Source: an uncultured bacterium | GTDB lineage: Bacteria > Verrucomicrobiota > Lentisphaeria > Victivallales > UBA1829 | Reading direction: 5' to 3' | DNA: 64,000 bases | Assembly: GCA_902780135.1 (NCBI GenBank) | Contig: CACZEK010000006.1 | Span: forward strand, 62,001 to 126,000 | Part shown: piece by piece, positions 19,292 to 28,111 of the stretch | How the letters are laid out: the number at the start of each line of letters is the position of its first letter | Numbering within the stretch: the first letter of the stretch is position 1 | Notes under the pieces: model-generated | Database searches by the model: none | What the model was told of the DNA's origin: nothing | Seen by the model: the letters and a program-made list of their open reading frames with translations, nothing else | Program-made: the position numbers and the translations under genes

Positions 19292-20290
19292 TTACTGCCC
19301 GTATTCGACGCCCGAGATCGCCTGAAGCTCCTTCTGGACCGCGGAAACGGTCTCCTCCGGGATCGGGTTCAGCGTGCTCGGCGTCAGGTAGCGCACCTGG
19401 ACGTCCTGGATCGTCGTGAGGCGTTCGTCGGAGAGCTTGCGGTCCTTCAGGAGCAGGCAGTGGAGGATCTCCTCGTCGGTGAGTTCAGCCTCCTCGATGA
19501 CGGCCTCCGCCATGTCCCGCATCAGATCCTCGGTGTAGCGTTCCCTGCTGAGGCGCAGGAAAGCCGCGAACGCCTGCCGCTGCTTCGCCTCGGAGATCGC
19601 CTTGCCCCGCTTGCGCAGATCGGTGTTGAACCGGGCGAGAAGCTCCTGCGCCGTGCGGACGAGCAGTTCGCGGCGGAACGACATGGTGATCTGATCCAGC
19701 AGAGACTTGTGGTCGTCCGTGAGCGCAATGCCGCCGGTGATCCCCTCGTATTCCGGGTGGCGCGGCGTCCACCACGCGTAGAACTCCCGGTAGACCGGCT
19801 CCATGGCGCGGAGGAAGTCCTCCGACCTCAGCACGGCGGCCTGCCCGGCGGCGATCCATTCGGCGCGGATCTTCTCCTGTTCGGCGGGATCGCGGATGCC
19901 CATGAGCGGACGGATCAGCGCCTCTTCGGAAAGACGGCGTCGGGCGCATTCCTTCTCGATCGTTTCCCGGAGGAACGGCTCCGTTTCGAACTCGGCGGCG
20001 CATCCGTTCAGCAGTTTCCCGAAATACGCGGTCTCCTCCGGCGCCAGGTCGATCCCGTACAGCGCGGAAAACTCGTTCTGGAAACTCTCCTGAACCGCCT
20101 CGCGCATCTCGTCGTCCACGGACACCGTCGCCGGGACGTTCAGCGCGGTCATCAGCGTCTGCACGGTCGCGGGCGGGTTGCCGTGGAATAGCGCCCGGAC
20201 GACGATCAGGGCCACGGCGATCAGGACCAGCGCCAGCACGAGGCTGAAAACCGAAACCTTCGTCCTGTCATTGTTCGGATTCTCGGACAT
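19292..20290 (-). CDS. Single-span membrane protein, unknown function
   Basis: The 332-residue product has one N-terminal membrane anchor (VFSLVLALVLIAVALIVVRAL, about 14-34) and a long, charged, mostly helical domain with many Glu, Arg and Leu, such as RRELLVRTAQELLARFNTDL and ERYTEDLMRDMAEAVIEEAE. This would lie outside the cytoplasm if the N-terminus is inside. The gene opens a two-gene unit with the 18401-19237 membrane protein. No catalytic motif or family is seen. Confidence 0.6.
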   Translation of the reverse strand: MSENPNNDRTKVSVFSLVLALVLIAVALIVVRALFHGNPPATVQTLMTALNVPATVSVDDEMREAVQESFQNEFSALYGIDLAPEETAYFGKLLNGCAAEFETEPFLRETIEKECARRRLSEEALIRPLMGIRDPAEQEKIRAEWIAAGQAAVLRSEDFLRAMEPVYREFYAWWTPRHPEYEGITGGIALTDDHKSLLDQITMSFRRELLVRTAQELLARFNTDLRKRGKAISEAKQRQAFAAFLRLSRERYTEDLMRDMAEAVIEEAELTDEEILHCLLLKDRKLSDERLTTIQDVQVRYLTPSTLNPIPEETVSAVQKELQAISGVEYGQ

Positions 20291-20364
20291 GCGGATGGGA
20301 TTCCTTTCCTATTGATATGGCGTCTGCCGCCGGATTATCGTTCGACTTGAAAATTCGAATAATA

Positions 20365-20392
20365 AATATAGCGGCTTTTCCCGGTTTTTCAA
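20365..20392 (-). promoter_or_regulatory. Promoter of the two-gene membrane-protein unit
   Basis: On the minus strand TTGAAA (20387-20392), 16 bp, TATATT (20365-20370). Confidence 0.6.
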
Positions 20393-20450
20393 GATTCCGG
20401 GCGGCACGATCCCGCACGAACCCGGAAAAAAACGGACAAAAAAACCGGTC

Positions 20451-20484
20451 CCGCCATTTCATTTTCGCAAAATGGCGGTATAGT
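20451..20484 (+). promoter_or_regulatory. Promoter with overlapping inverted repeat
   Basis: The -10 TATAGT (20479-20484) is directly preceded by a perfect 9-bp inverted repeat, CCGCCATTT (20451-20459) and AAATGGCGG (20470-20478). The repeat covers the place of the -35, which is itself poor, so a DNA-binding regulator may control the downstream gene. Confidence 0.45.
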
Positions 20485-20547
20485 ATAGCTGAATGCTATC
20501 CGCACAACATCAAATCAACCGGCAAACCGCCATTCAGGAGGTACAGA

Positions 20548-20895
20548 ATGACCAATTATCTGAAGGGAAAAACGATCCGTCTCCGCTGCAAGAAAGATTA
20601 TCCCGGCGCACACACCCATATCCTCATCGGGCGCGTCGTCGAGGAGAACGAAAGCTACATCGCCGTGCAGGGCCGCTCGTTCCACTTCGCACGCATCGTG
20701 GACGGCATGAAAAACCAGATCAACGTGGGGCAGGAAACCGTCCGCGTTGTTCCGTGGGCCAATGTGGAGCTGATCCACTGGCTCACCGAGCGCACCGACT
20801 GGAACGCCGAGATCGGATTCGACGTGAAGGGCTCGCTCATCCTCCAGGACACCGCGCGCACCATGATCGCCGAACGCCGCGACGGCTTTAACTGA
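20548..20895 (+). CDS. Small cytoplasmic protein, unknown function
   Basis: The ATG at 20548 has a perfect AGGAGGT ribosome site and gives 115 residues. The frame extends upstream, but without a comparable site. The protein has no signal or membrane segment. Its alternation of short hydrophobic strands (GKTIRLRCKK, ILIGRVVEENESYIAVQG, QETVRVVPWANVELIHWL) suggests a small beta-barrel of SH3 or Sm-like size, possibly an RNA- or protein-binding module. The strong Shine-Dalgarno and a palindrome over the promoter suggest a well-expressed, regulated gene. I do not recognise the family. Confidence 0.65.
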   Translation: MTNYLKGKTIRLRCKKDYPGAHTHILIGRVVEENESYIAVQGRSFHFARIVDGMKNQINVGQETVRVVPWANVELIHWLTERTDWNAEIGFDVKGSLILQDTARTMIAERRDGFN

Positions 20896-20998
20896 CACCG
20901 CAAGCGGTGTTGAAGCAGTGTTCTGCTACGCGAGAACACGTGCGTTGCGAAACCCGGCACACCGCAAGCGGTATTGAAGGAGTGCGCAGCTCCGCTCG
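20894..20998 (+). repeat. Two tandem double-hairpin modules in the 3' region
   Basis: Copy 1 (20894-20931) and copy 2 (20959-20998) each consist of a near-identical 26-bp part, ACACCGCAAGCGGT then TTGAAG.AGTG, and a second hairpin. The second stems differ but still pair: GTGTTCT/AGAACAC in copy 1 and GTGCGC/GCGCAC in copy 2. The spacer between copies is 27 bp. Confidence 0.7.
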
Positions 20999-21027
20999 CG
21001 CACACCGCTCCAACCAACAGATTAAAT

Positions 21028-21069
21028 GCCTCCGGGACAGCGTTCAGGCCGTTCCGGAGGCGTTTTTTT
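21028..21069 (+). terminator. Terminator after the small gene and hairpin modules
   Basis: Stem GCCTCCGG/CCGGAGGC with an 18-nt loop and seven T (21063-21069). Confidence 0.85.
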
Positions 21070-21085
21070 GTAACTCAACTGTCTT

Positions 21086-21505
21086 TCAGGCGGTGGGCCG
21101 TGTCGCCTTTCGTGCTACGGCGGTTTTGCGCCGTTCCGCCTGTTTGCGCGGACGTCCGCCCTTCAATCCGTTGCGGCGGCTGGCGGCGGCCTTTCGCTCG
21201 GACTTCACGGCACCGCCGACGGATCCGAGGCGAGCCAGAAGGCGTTTTCTCTGCGCCTTCCACCAGGTCTCGTCCACAACGCTTGCTTCTTCCGGCGGGT
21301 TCTCAATGTATTTGACCTCAAGGTCAATATCGGCATCGGGCCAGTGGAGGCCTTCCGCGCTCGCCTGAACGTTGTAAAGTTCGCCGAGAAAACAGCTGCG
21401 GAAATACGGGTAACGGTCAAAGTCGATCCGGTAGATCTTCCCGCAATGACTGACCGACATGTAGTCTTTCGTCAGTTCAACGACTTTTGCGCTCACAGGC
21501 TTCAT
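21086..21505 (-). CDS. DUF2442-like protein with basic tail
   Basis: The 139-residue product begins MKPVSAKVVELTKDYMSVSH and has YNVQASAEGLHWPDADIDLEVKYI, which follows the DUF2442 pattern (core residues about 1-70). That domain is often found next to small toxin-like or DUF4160 genes and is thought to bind protein or DNA. The second half is strongly basic with GLKGGRPRKQAERRK, resembling an AT-hook. The start overlaps the stop of the GH67 gene (ATGA), so it is translationally coupled to it. Why a DUF2442-type protein should follow a glucuronidase is unclear. Confidence 0.65.
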   Translation of the reverse strand: MKPVSAKVVELTKDYMSVSHCGKIYRIDFDRYPYFRSCFLGELYNVQASAEGLHWPDADIDLEVKYIENPPEEASVVDETWWKAQRKRLLARLGSVGGAVKSERKAAASRRNGLKGGRPRKQAERRKTAVARKATRPTA

Positions 21506-23619
21506 CTTTTTAAAGCGCCGTCGAGAGCTTTGTTCACGTCCTCGGGTTTCGGGCAGAAATGCACGTTCGAGGGGAAGCTGATGCGTTTGAGCTTGGCGAG
21601 GTCGTAGATCGGGGGCGTGATCCCCTTCGGCAGGTCGAGGTGGTTGACGCTCTGGTAGAAGAGGATGCAGGCGTCCTTCCACCAGACGGCTTCGCGCGCC
21701 TGGAGTTTCAGGCGGCCGAGCACGAGGTCGTAGCGTTCGGGGTCGACGTAGGTCTTGACGGACTCCCAGATGCCGGGATACGTGGCGGCGGTCTTCGCGC
21801 CGGATTCGAACTCGCCGCAGAGGTGTTCCCAGAAGGTGTCGCCGGTGGGCATCTTCTGTTTCCAGCCGAGACGGTGGAACCAGAGCCAGTAGCGTTCGGG
21901 GCAGGTCTTGAGATCGTTGTACTGGTCGCAGAGCGGGGCGTTGTACTGCATCACGGTGCCGGTGCCCTTCTTCGTGCGGTCGGCGCCGAGCTCGGTTTCG
22001 GTGGCATCGAAGACCTTGCGGCCGGGGACGTTCTCGTTGGTGGAGAGGAGCGAGGCGTACTTCAGGAAAGACTCGTTGCCGGTCTGGTAGAGCCACGGTC
22101 CGGGCCCGTAGTGGTTGCCGAGCGTGGAGGCGAAGATGTGGGCGAGCCCGAGCGGCATCATGTACTGGCGGATCGCCGGGACGCTGCTCATCATCATGTC
22201 GCAGACGGGGTCGACGAACGCCGGGTTCGGGGTGAAGGTCTGCGCGAGCCATTCCTTCGCGATGGAGTCGGCCTTCAGGTCCGGGTTCCAGGCGAGGCGT
22301 CCGAACGCGTACCAGTTCGCCTGCGCGAACGGGTGGCGGGTCCAGTTCACGTCGTCGCCGATGTTCGCCACGCCGGCGATCATGCCGGACTCGCGGATCT
22401 TCTTCGCGACGGTGCTGCCGGGCCCGTTCTGGTAAGTGTCGCTGTCGAGGACTTCCTTCCAGAGCGTGGCGAGGTAGGCGAGGTGGTTGGACTGGCCGAG
22501 GTATTCCTGCGTGATCTGGAGCTCGATGGCGAGCGGGATGTTCTTGATCTTGCCGAACATCGGGTGGAAGGGTTCGCAGGGCTGGAAGTCGAGCGGGCCG
22601 TTCTTCGCCTGCACGATCACGTTGTCGCGGAACTTGCCTTCGAGCGGCTGGAACTCAAGCAGCGCCTGCTGGACGCGTTCCTGCGGCTTCTGGCCGTACA
22701 CGAACGCGCGCCAGATCACGACGCCGCCGTAGGGCTTCAGGGCGTCGGCGAGCACGTTCGCGCCGTCGGCGTGGGTGCGGCCGTAGTCGCACGGGCCGGG
22801 CTGGCCCTCGCTGTTCGCCTTCACCAGGAATCCGCCGAAATCGGGGACCAGGTTGTAGATCTCCTTCGCCTTGTCCTTCCACCAGGCGGCGACCTCCGGC
22901 TTCAGCGGGTCGGCATCCTTCAGCTTGCCGATGACCATGGGCGAGGCGAAGTTCACGGAGAGGAACACGCGGATGCCGTACGGACGCAGCACGTCGGCGA
23001 TCGCTTTCACCTTCTGCAGGTTCGCCGTCTCCAGCATCTTCGGCGACGCGTTCACGTTGTTCAGCACGGTCGCGTTGATGCCGACCGAGGCGTTCGCGCG
23101 GGCGTATTCGGCGTAACGCGGCGAGATCGTGCCGGGGAGCTCGTCCCACTTCCAGATGGAGTTCCCGGCGTAGCCGCGCTCGATGGTGCCGTCGAGGTTG
23201 TCCCAGTGGTTCAGCATGCGGTATTTGTAGTACGGGACTTCCTTCGCCTGGAAATTGTCCGTGACCACGGTGCCGCACGCCTGCTGCCGCAGCAGATAAT
23301 ACGCGCCGTACAGGAGGCCGCGTTCGGTCTGCGCGATGATCTTGACTTTGCCGTCCATGATGCGGATCTCGAATCCCTCGTCGCCGAGGTCGGTGCGGTG
23401 CTTGTCGGTCGTGACCGCCCAGTTGCGTTGCTTGAAGCGGGTGAGCTCGGAGAGCGCGATTTGCAGGGTCTCGCTGACGGGTTTTTCGGATTCCACGGAA
23501 ACTTTGGACGGGATGGACGTCTGAAGCCAGAGCTTGCTGCCGTCGTCTGCGGCGGCAGTGATCGCAGTCGTGACTCCGAGGAGCAGTCCGAGTGCGGCGT
23601 TTCGTGCAGTATTCGTCAT
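21502..23619 (-). CDS. GH67 alpha-glucuronidase, exported
   Basis: Removes 4-O-methyl-glucuronic acid from the ends of xylo-oligosaccharides. The 705-residue product has a signal peptide (about 1-23) and the full GH67 layout: an N-terminal GH20b-like domain, YKYRMLNHWDNLDGTIERGY (131-150) and a central barrel. The catalytic acid is E271 in ANSEGQPGP; the base pair is D344 in GPLDFQP and E372 in QITQEYLGQ. A helical C-terminal domain follows. The length is usual for the family. The promoter at 23676-23703 is followed by a short leader. It probably works after the GH10 xylanase at 56746-58740, which releases the glucuronidated oligosaccharides. Confidence 0.95.
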   Translation of the reverse strand: MTNTARNAALGLLLGVTTAITAAADDGSKLWLQTSIPSKVSVESEKPVSETLQIALSELTRFKQRNWAVTTDKHRTDLGDEGFEIRIMDGKVKIIAQTERGLLYGAYYLLRQQACGTVVTDNFQAKEVPYYKYRMLNHWDNLDGTIERGYAGNSIWKWDELPGTISPRYAEYARANASVGINATVLNNVNASPKMLETANLQKVKAIADVLRPYGIRVFLSVNFASPMVIGKLKDADPLKPEVAAWWKDKAKEIYNLVPDFGGFLVKANSEGQPGPCDYGRTHADGANVLADALKPYGGVVIWRAFVYGQKPQERVQQALLEFQPLEGKFRDNVIVQAKNGPLDFQPCEPFHPMFGKIKNIPLAIELQITQEYLGQSNHLAYLATLWKEVLDSDTYQNGPGSTVAKKIRESGMIAGVANIGDDVNWTRHPFAQANWYAFGRLAWNPDLKADSIAKEWLAQTFTPNPAFVDPVCDMMMSSVPAIRQYMMPLGLAHIFASTLGNHYGPGPWLYQTGNESFLKYASLLSTNENVPGRKVFDATETELGADRTKKGTGTVMQYNAPLCDQYNDLKTCPERYWLWFHRLGWKQKMPTGDTFWEHLCGEFESGAKTAATYPGIWESVKTYVDPERYDLVLGRLKLQAREAVWWKDACILFYQSVNHLDLPKGITPPIYDLAKLKRISFPSNVHFCPKPEDVNKALDGALKR

Positions 23620-23675
23620 GGGGAAGGGTTCCTTTCTGAGGTGCTATTTAATCCGTTGATTCAGCTTCAGACACT

Positions 23676-23703
23676 AATATAACAGCGGAACGCGGGAAGT
23701 CAA
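23676..23703 (-). promoter_or_regulatory. Promoter of the GH67 gene
   Basis: On the minus strand TTGACT (23698-23703), 16 bp, TATATT (23676-23681). No clear operator palindrome is seen. Confidence 0.6.
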
Positions 23704-23776
23704 GCGGAAACGGCGCGGAAATCCGCCTGTTTTTCGCGCCGGTTTCCGGCGGATGATCCGGAAGACCGGCCCGGCG

Positions 23777-25105
23777 TCAGCGTTTCAGCTCGTCGAACGG
23801 GCATTTGCTGGCGAACTGAGGCTGGACTTTCAGAAGGTATTCCCAATCCTTCTTTTTCAGCTTATCCCACGCGCAGTGTTCGGCAAATTGAGGCTGTCTC
23901 TCCAGAAGCCAGGTCCAATGCGTTCCCCTCAGTTTCTTCCACGGGCACTTGTCGGCGAACTGAGGTTCGTCCATCAGAAGGACTGCCCAGTTTTCACCGT
24001 TCAGCTTCCTCCACTGGCAACGGTCGGCGAATTGAGGCCGACTCGTTAACAGGTCCGACCAATCCTCGCCGGTCAGCTTGTCCCACGGGCATCGGTCGGT
24101 GAACTGCGGCTGATGCACGACGAGACACACCCAGCTCACTCCGGCCGCGTTCGCCAGCTTGTCCCACGCGCATTTGTCGGCGAATTGAGGCTGATGCGCC
24201 AGGATCCATGCCCAGTCTTCCCCGGTGAGTTTATCCCACGGACACTTATCGGAAAATTGAGGCGCTTCTTTCAAAAGCGACGCCCAATTCTTGCCCGCCA
24301 GTTTGTCCCACTGGCATTTTCCGGCGAATTGAGGCTGGCGTGTCAGGAGCCAAAACCAATCTCTCGCGTCCAGTTTGTCCCACGGGCATCGGTCGGAGAA
24401 TTGAGGCTGATCCGATAAAAGACGCGCCCAATCTTCGCCGTCCAGCTTGTTCCACGCGCACTTGTCGGCGAATTGAGGCTGATTCGATAAAAGGTCCGCC
24501 CAGTTCCAGCCTTTCAGCTTTCTCTTCTGACAATGCTCCATAAGCTGCGGCTGGAAACATAAAACATCGGACCAGTCCTCGCCGCTCAGCTTCTTCCACG
24601 GGCACCTGTCGGCGAACTGAGGTTGCTCCCGCAGAATACGGCTCCAGTTTTCACCGTTCAGCGTATCCCACGGGCACCGGTCGGCGAATTGCGGCTGGTC
24701 GCGCAAAAGCCATGCCCATCCGTAGTTGTCCAGCTCGTTCCAAGGGCACTTGTCTGCGAACCGAGGATGAATCGCCAGAAGATAACACCAGTCCTCGCCG
24801 GTCAGCCTGTCCCACGGGCATTTGTCAACAAACTGCGGCTGGTCCGTGAAAAGATTCCCCCAGTCCTCGCCGTCCAGCTTCGCCCAGTTGCACTTGTCGG
24901 CGAATTGAGGCTGGACCATCAGAAGATGCGCCCAGTCCCAGCCCCGCAGTTTGTCCCACGGGCACCTGTCGGCGAACTCCGGCAGCTCCTTCAAAAGCTC
25001 GAACCAGTCGTACCCATGAAATTTATCCCACGGGCACTGATCCGCAAGCTCCGGCTGTTCCTTCAGAAGCCCCGCCCATTTTTTCCCTTCCGGCACATAT
25101 TCCAT
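23777..25105 (-). CDS. Cytoplasmic protein made of 24-residue Cys/Trp tandem repeats
   Basis: Translation from the ATG at 25105, which has AGGAAAGGA upstream, gives 442 residues; 23 extra in-frame codons upstream lack a ribosome site. The entire protein is a run of seventeen full repeats plus partial ends, with consensus QPQFADKCPWDKLTGEDWAxLL and one Cys and two Trp per unit. Unit 13 is 27 residues long; unit 8 has QKRK where other units have PWDK. The pattern suggests two short helices per repeat stacked into a solenoid, as in protein-protein interaction scaffolds. No signal peptide is present. I know no named family, so function is unassigned. Its high DNA repeat content makes copy-number change likely. 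Confidence 0.75.
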   Translation of the reverse strand: MEYVPEGKKWAGLLKEQPELADQCPWDKFHGYDWFELLKELPEFADRCPWDKLRGWDWAHLLMVQPQFADKCNWAKLDGEDWGNLFTDQPQFVDKCPWDRLTGEDWCYLLAIHPRFADKCPWNELDNYGWAWLLRDQPQFADRCPWDTLNGENWSRILREQPQFADRCPWKKLSGEDWSDVLCFQPQLMEHCQKRKLKGWNWADLLSNQPQFADKCAWNKLDGEDWARLLSDQPQFSDRCPWDKLDARDWFWLLTRQPQFAGKCQWDKLAGKNWASLLKEAPQFSDKCPWDKLTGEDWAWILAHQPQFADKCAWDKLANAAGVSWVCLVVHQPQFTDRCPWDKLTGEDWSDLLTSRPQFADRCQWRKLNGENWAVLLMDEPQFADKCPWKKLRGTHWTWLLERQPQFAEHCAWDKLKKKDWEYLLKVQPQFASKCPFDELKR

Positions 25106-25179
25106 GGTATGGTTCCTTTCCTGTTTCGGCTCGCGCCCGGTTCCGGGATCGCAATGCGGATTCGTCACAATCATGCCAT

Positions 25180-25208
25180 ACTATATCCTGTCAGTCAGAT
25201 AATTGCAA
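25180..25208 (-). promoter_or_regulatory. Promoter of the Cys/Trp-repeat gene
   Basis: On the minus strand TTGCAA (25203-25208), 17 bp, TATAGT (25180-25185). Confidence 0.55.
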
Positions 25209-25280
25209 ATGGTTTTCGCTTGTTTTCCTCAGAAAACGAAGTATCTCTGCATGGACGGCGGAATCTTCCTTTTTTCGGGG

Positions 25281-25309
25281 TTGATTTTTCGGGTTGTGCG
25301 GTGTATTTT
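25281..25309 (+). promoter_or_regulatory. Promoter of the ACT-PFL pair
   Basis: TTGATT (25281-25286), 17 bp, TATTTT (25304-25309). Confidence 0.5.
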
Positions 25310-25386
25310 AAATAGATATTTTTTTATCCATCACACATGATTTGGGCGCGGCGGAATCCGTTTTCGCGCCCGGAAAGGCACGTCCC

Positions 25387-25656
25387 ATGAAAGCTGTCAT
25401 CTCCGTCATCGGCAAGGACACCGTCGGCATCATCGCGAAAGTCAGCGCGGAGTGCGCGCGTTGCGGCGTGAACATCCTGGACATCTCCCAGACCGTGCTG
25501 CAGGACTACTTCACCATGATCATGATCACGGACATCGACGGCATCACCGTGCCGTTCCCGGATTTCGTGGACGCCATGACCCGCATCGGCAGCGCCAACA
25601 ACCTGAAGATCCTCACCATGCACGAGGACATCTTCAATACCATGCACAAGATCTGA
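25387..25656 (+). CDS. ACT-domain protein (UPF0237 type)
   Basis: The 89-residue product is a single ACT domain: [21 protein letters not shown], then [17 protein letters not shown] and [12 protein letters not shown] domains bind amino acids or other small ligands and usually act as dimers. The start at 25387 has GGAAAGG upstream. It is followed after 14 nt by the PFL family gene, and this two-gene order is commonly conserved in anaerobes, so the two products probably act together. The ligand is unknown. Confidence 0.88.
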   Translation: MKAVISVIGKDTVGIIAKVSAECARCGVNILDISQTVLQDYFTMIMITDIDGITVPFPDFVDAMTRIGSANNLKILTMHEDIFNTMHKI

Positions 25657-25670
25657 ACGGAGCGCGTCCC

Positions 25671-27029
25671 ATGCTCGATAAATTCGACATCCTCGAAACG
25701 CTGAACATGATCCGCGAGGAATGCCTCGACGTCCGCACGATCACGCTCGGCATCTCGCTGTACGACTGCCAGAGCGACGACCCGCGCCGCCTGGCGGACA
25801 ACATCTACGACAAGGTCATGTCCCGCGCCCACAACCTCGTGAAGGTCGGCTGCGACATCGAAAAGATGTACGGGATCCCGATCATCAACAAGCGCGTGTC
25901 CGTGACGCCCGCCGCGCTCCTCTGCGGCCGTCTGGACCGCGACGGCGCGGTCGGCATCGCCCAGGCGCTCGACCGGGCGGCGCACGAGCTCGGCATCAAC
26001 TTCATCGGCGGCTACAGCGCGCTCGTGCAGAAAGGCGCGTCCGACGGCAGCCGCGTGCTCATCGAATCCATCCCGGAGGCGCTCGCGAGCACGGAGCTGG
26101 TCTGCTCGTCCGTGAACGTCGCCTCCACCAAGGCGGGCATCAACATGGACGCCGTGGCGGAAATGGGGCGCGTGGTGCGCCGCACCGCCGAACTCACCGC
26201 CGACCGCGGGTCCATCGGCTGCGCCAAGCTCGTCGTCTTCGCGAACGCCCCGGAGGACAACCCGTTCATGGCGGGCGCGTTCCACGGCCTCGGCGAACCC
26301 GAAACGGTCATCAACGTGGGCGTGTCCGGCCCCGGCGTCGTGGCGTCCGCCATCCGCCGCGCGGGCGACTGCTCGCTCGCCGAGATCGCCGAGATCATCA
26401 AGAAGACCGCGTTCAAGATTACCCGCGTCGGCCAGCTCGTCGCGCGCGAAGCCTCGAACCGCCTCGGCGTGCCGTTCGGCATCGTGGACCTCTCGCTCGC
26501 GCCCACGCCCGCCATCGGCGACTCGGTCGCGTACATCCTGGAGTCCATGGGGCTGGAGCAGTGCGGCGCATGCGGCACGACCGCCGCGCTCGCGCTCCTC
26601 AACGACGCCGTGAAAAAAGGCGGCGTGATGGCTTCCTCGCAGGTCGGCGGCCTCTCCGGCGCGTTCATCCCAGTGTCCGAGGACGCCGGCATGATCGCCG
26701 CCGCGCGGTCCGGCGCGCTCCGCCTCGAAAAGCTCGAAGCCATGACCGCGGTGTGCTCGGTCGGGCTCGACATGATCGCGATTCCCGGCGACACGTCCGC
26801 CGAGGTCATTTCCGGCATCATCGCCGACGAGATCGCGATCGGCGTGGTGAACACCAAGACGACCGCCGTCCGCGTGATCCCGGCGATCGGCTGCAAGGTC
26901 GGCGACACTGTCAACTTCGGCGGCCTGCTCGGCGAAGCGCCCGTGATGCCCGTGAACACACTTTCCCCGGCGAAATTCATCGCGCGCGGCGGCCGCATCC
27001 CGGCCCCGATCCACAGCCTGAAAAACTGA
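25671..27029 (+). CDS. PFL family protein (UPF0210)
   Basis: The 452-residue product matches the UPF0210/PFL-like group: [15 protein letters not shown] near residue 25, [48 protein letters not shown] and a C-terminal [13 protein letters not shown]. The family is related in fold to glycyl radical enzymes such as pyruvate formate-lyase, but it lacks a proven reaction and I see no C-terminal glycyl-radical RVxGY motif. It is cytoplasmic. It is co-transcribed with the ACT gene and ends in a strong terminator. Confidence 0.93.
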   Translation: MLDKFDILETLNMIREECLDVRTITLGISLYDCQSDDPRRLADNIYDKVMSRAHNLVKVGCDIEKMYGIPIINKRVSVTPAALLCGRLDRDGAVGIAQALDRAAHELGINFIGGYSALVQKGASDGSRVLIESIPEALASTELVCSSVNVASTKAGINMDAVAEMGRVVRRTAELTADRGSIGCAKLVVFANAPEDNPFMAGAFHGLGEPETVINVGVSGPGVVASAIRRAGDCSLAEIAEIIKKTAFKITRVGQLVAREASNRLGVPFGIVDLSLAPTPAIGDSVAYILESMGLEQCGACGTTAALALLNDAVKKGGVMASSQVGGLSGAFIPVSEDAGMIAAARSGALRLEKLEAMTAVCSVGLDMIAIPGDTSAEVISGIIADEIAIGVVNTKTTAVRVIPAIGCKVGDTVNFGGLLGEAPVMPVNTLSPAKFIARGGRIPAPIHSLKN

Positions 27030-27058
27030 GCGGAAACGAACGGAAAAAGACAGAACCG

Positions 27059-27093
27059 GCCGGGCTCCCGCGAAACGGAGTCCGGCTTTTTTT
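27059..27093 (+). terminator. Terminator of the ACT-PFL unit
   Basis: Stem GCCGGGCTCC/GGAGTCCGGC (one mismatch) with eight T following (27086-27093). Confidence 0.85.
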
Positions 27094-27115
27094 GAGGGGG
27101 ACTTGAGGTGGCGGC

Positions 27116-28111
27116 CTACTTGCCGGAGGTATGGCGCGGATCCAGGGCATCGCGCAGGGCGTCGCCGGTCAGGTTCAGCGCGAGCACGAGCACGAACATG
27201 AATCCGGTGGCGGCGGCGATCTCCCACCACGCGCCGCGCCAGAAAAGCGACTGTCCGTTGGAGATCATCAGGCCCCAGCTCGGCTCGAACTTCACGCCGA
27301 GGCCGAGATAGCTCACGATCACCTCGGTCATCACCGCGGACGCGAACCGCATGGTGAAATACACGATCACGAGGTGCATCAGGTTCGGCAGGATGTGACG
27401 GAGCAGGATGCCGCGGTCGTTCACGCCGAGCGAACGCGCGGCGGTCACGTAGGGGCGCGTCTTCAGGCGGAGCGTCTCCGCGCGCACCACGCGGCAGAGC
27501 TGCACCCAGCCCGTGAGGCCGATCCCGAGGTAGACCGCCATCATGCCCGGCTCGGTGTTCATGGCGCGGCTGAACGCCTGGAACGCGGCTTCGAGCGGCG
27601 CGCTGAGAAAGCCTTTTGAGACAAGCAGGGCAAAGGCGAGGATGAACAGCAGCGAGGGGATCGACGCGAACGTGCTGTAGATCCAGAGGACCACCGCGTC
27701 CGTTTTGCCGCCGTAATACCCGCCGATCAGCCCGAGCGCGACGCCCACCACCGACGAGATCAGCGACGCCACGATGCCGACTTTCACGGCGGTGCGCGTG
27801 GCGAAGACCGCCCGCAGCAGCACGTCGCGCCCGAGGTAGTCCGTGCCGAGGATGTGCCCCTTCATCGGCGCGTGGTTGCGGAGTTCGGGGTTCTGGACCT
27901 GATAAATGGGGGTCGCTCCGGTCCTGTGGCAGTACACGGCGTAGCACTCCGCGCCGACCGCGAAGAGGAAGAACAGCGCGCAGATCAGGATCGGGATGCG
28001 GGCGTAGCGGATCGCCCAGAGACGCGCCCACGCGCCGGGTTCGTGATGAAGCTCTTCGGCAGGCTGGACGGCGGCGGCTTCGATTTCGGGCGTGGATTCG
28101 CGGTCGCTCAT
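27116..28111 (-). CDS. ABC transporter permease, OppC/DppC type
   Basis: The 331-residue inner-membrane subunit belongs to the peptide/nickel/opine-type importers. It has an N-terminal membrane segment (PILICALFFLFAVGAECYAV), HILGTDYLGRDVLLRAVFATR, which is the family signature after the N-terminal domain, and the EAA coupling loop AARSLGVNDRGILLRHILPN. Its start overlaps the stop of mnmG (ATGA). The other transporter subunits (OppB, OppD/F, binding protein) are not beside it, so it is an orphan permease here and its substrate is not predictable. Confidence 0.9.
   Translation of the reverse strand: MSDRESTPEIEAAAVQPAEELHHEPGAWARLWAIRYARIPILICALFFLFAVGAECYAVYCHRTGATPIYQVQNPELRNHAPMKGHILGTDYLGRDVLLRAVFATRTAVKVGIVASLISSVVGVALGLIGGYYGGKTDAVVLWIYSTFASIPSLLFILAFALLVSKGFLSAPLEAAFQAFSRAMNTEPGMMAVYLGIGLTGWVQLCRVVRAETLRLKTRPYVTAARSLGVNDRGILLRHILPNLMHLVIVYFTMRFASAVMTEVIVSYLGLGVKFEPSWGLMISNGQSLFWRGAWWEIAAATGFMFVLVLALNLTGDALRDALDPRHTSGK

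Noticed and set aside
23777..25105. CRISPR array suggested by regular repeats every 72 bp
   Set aside because: The repeats are in frame, diverged and protein-coding, with no identical repeat-unique spacer alternation.
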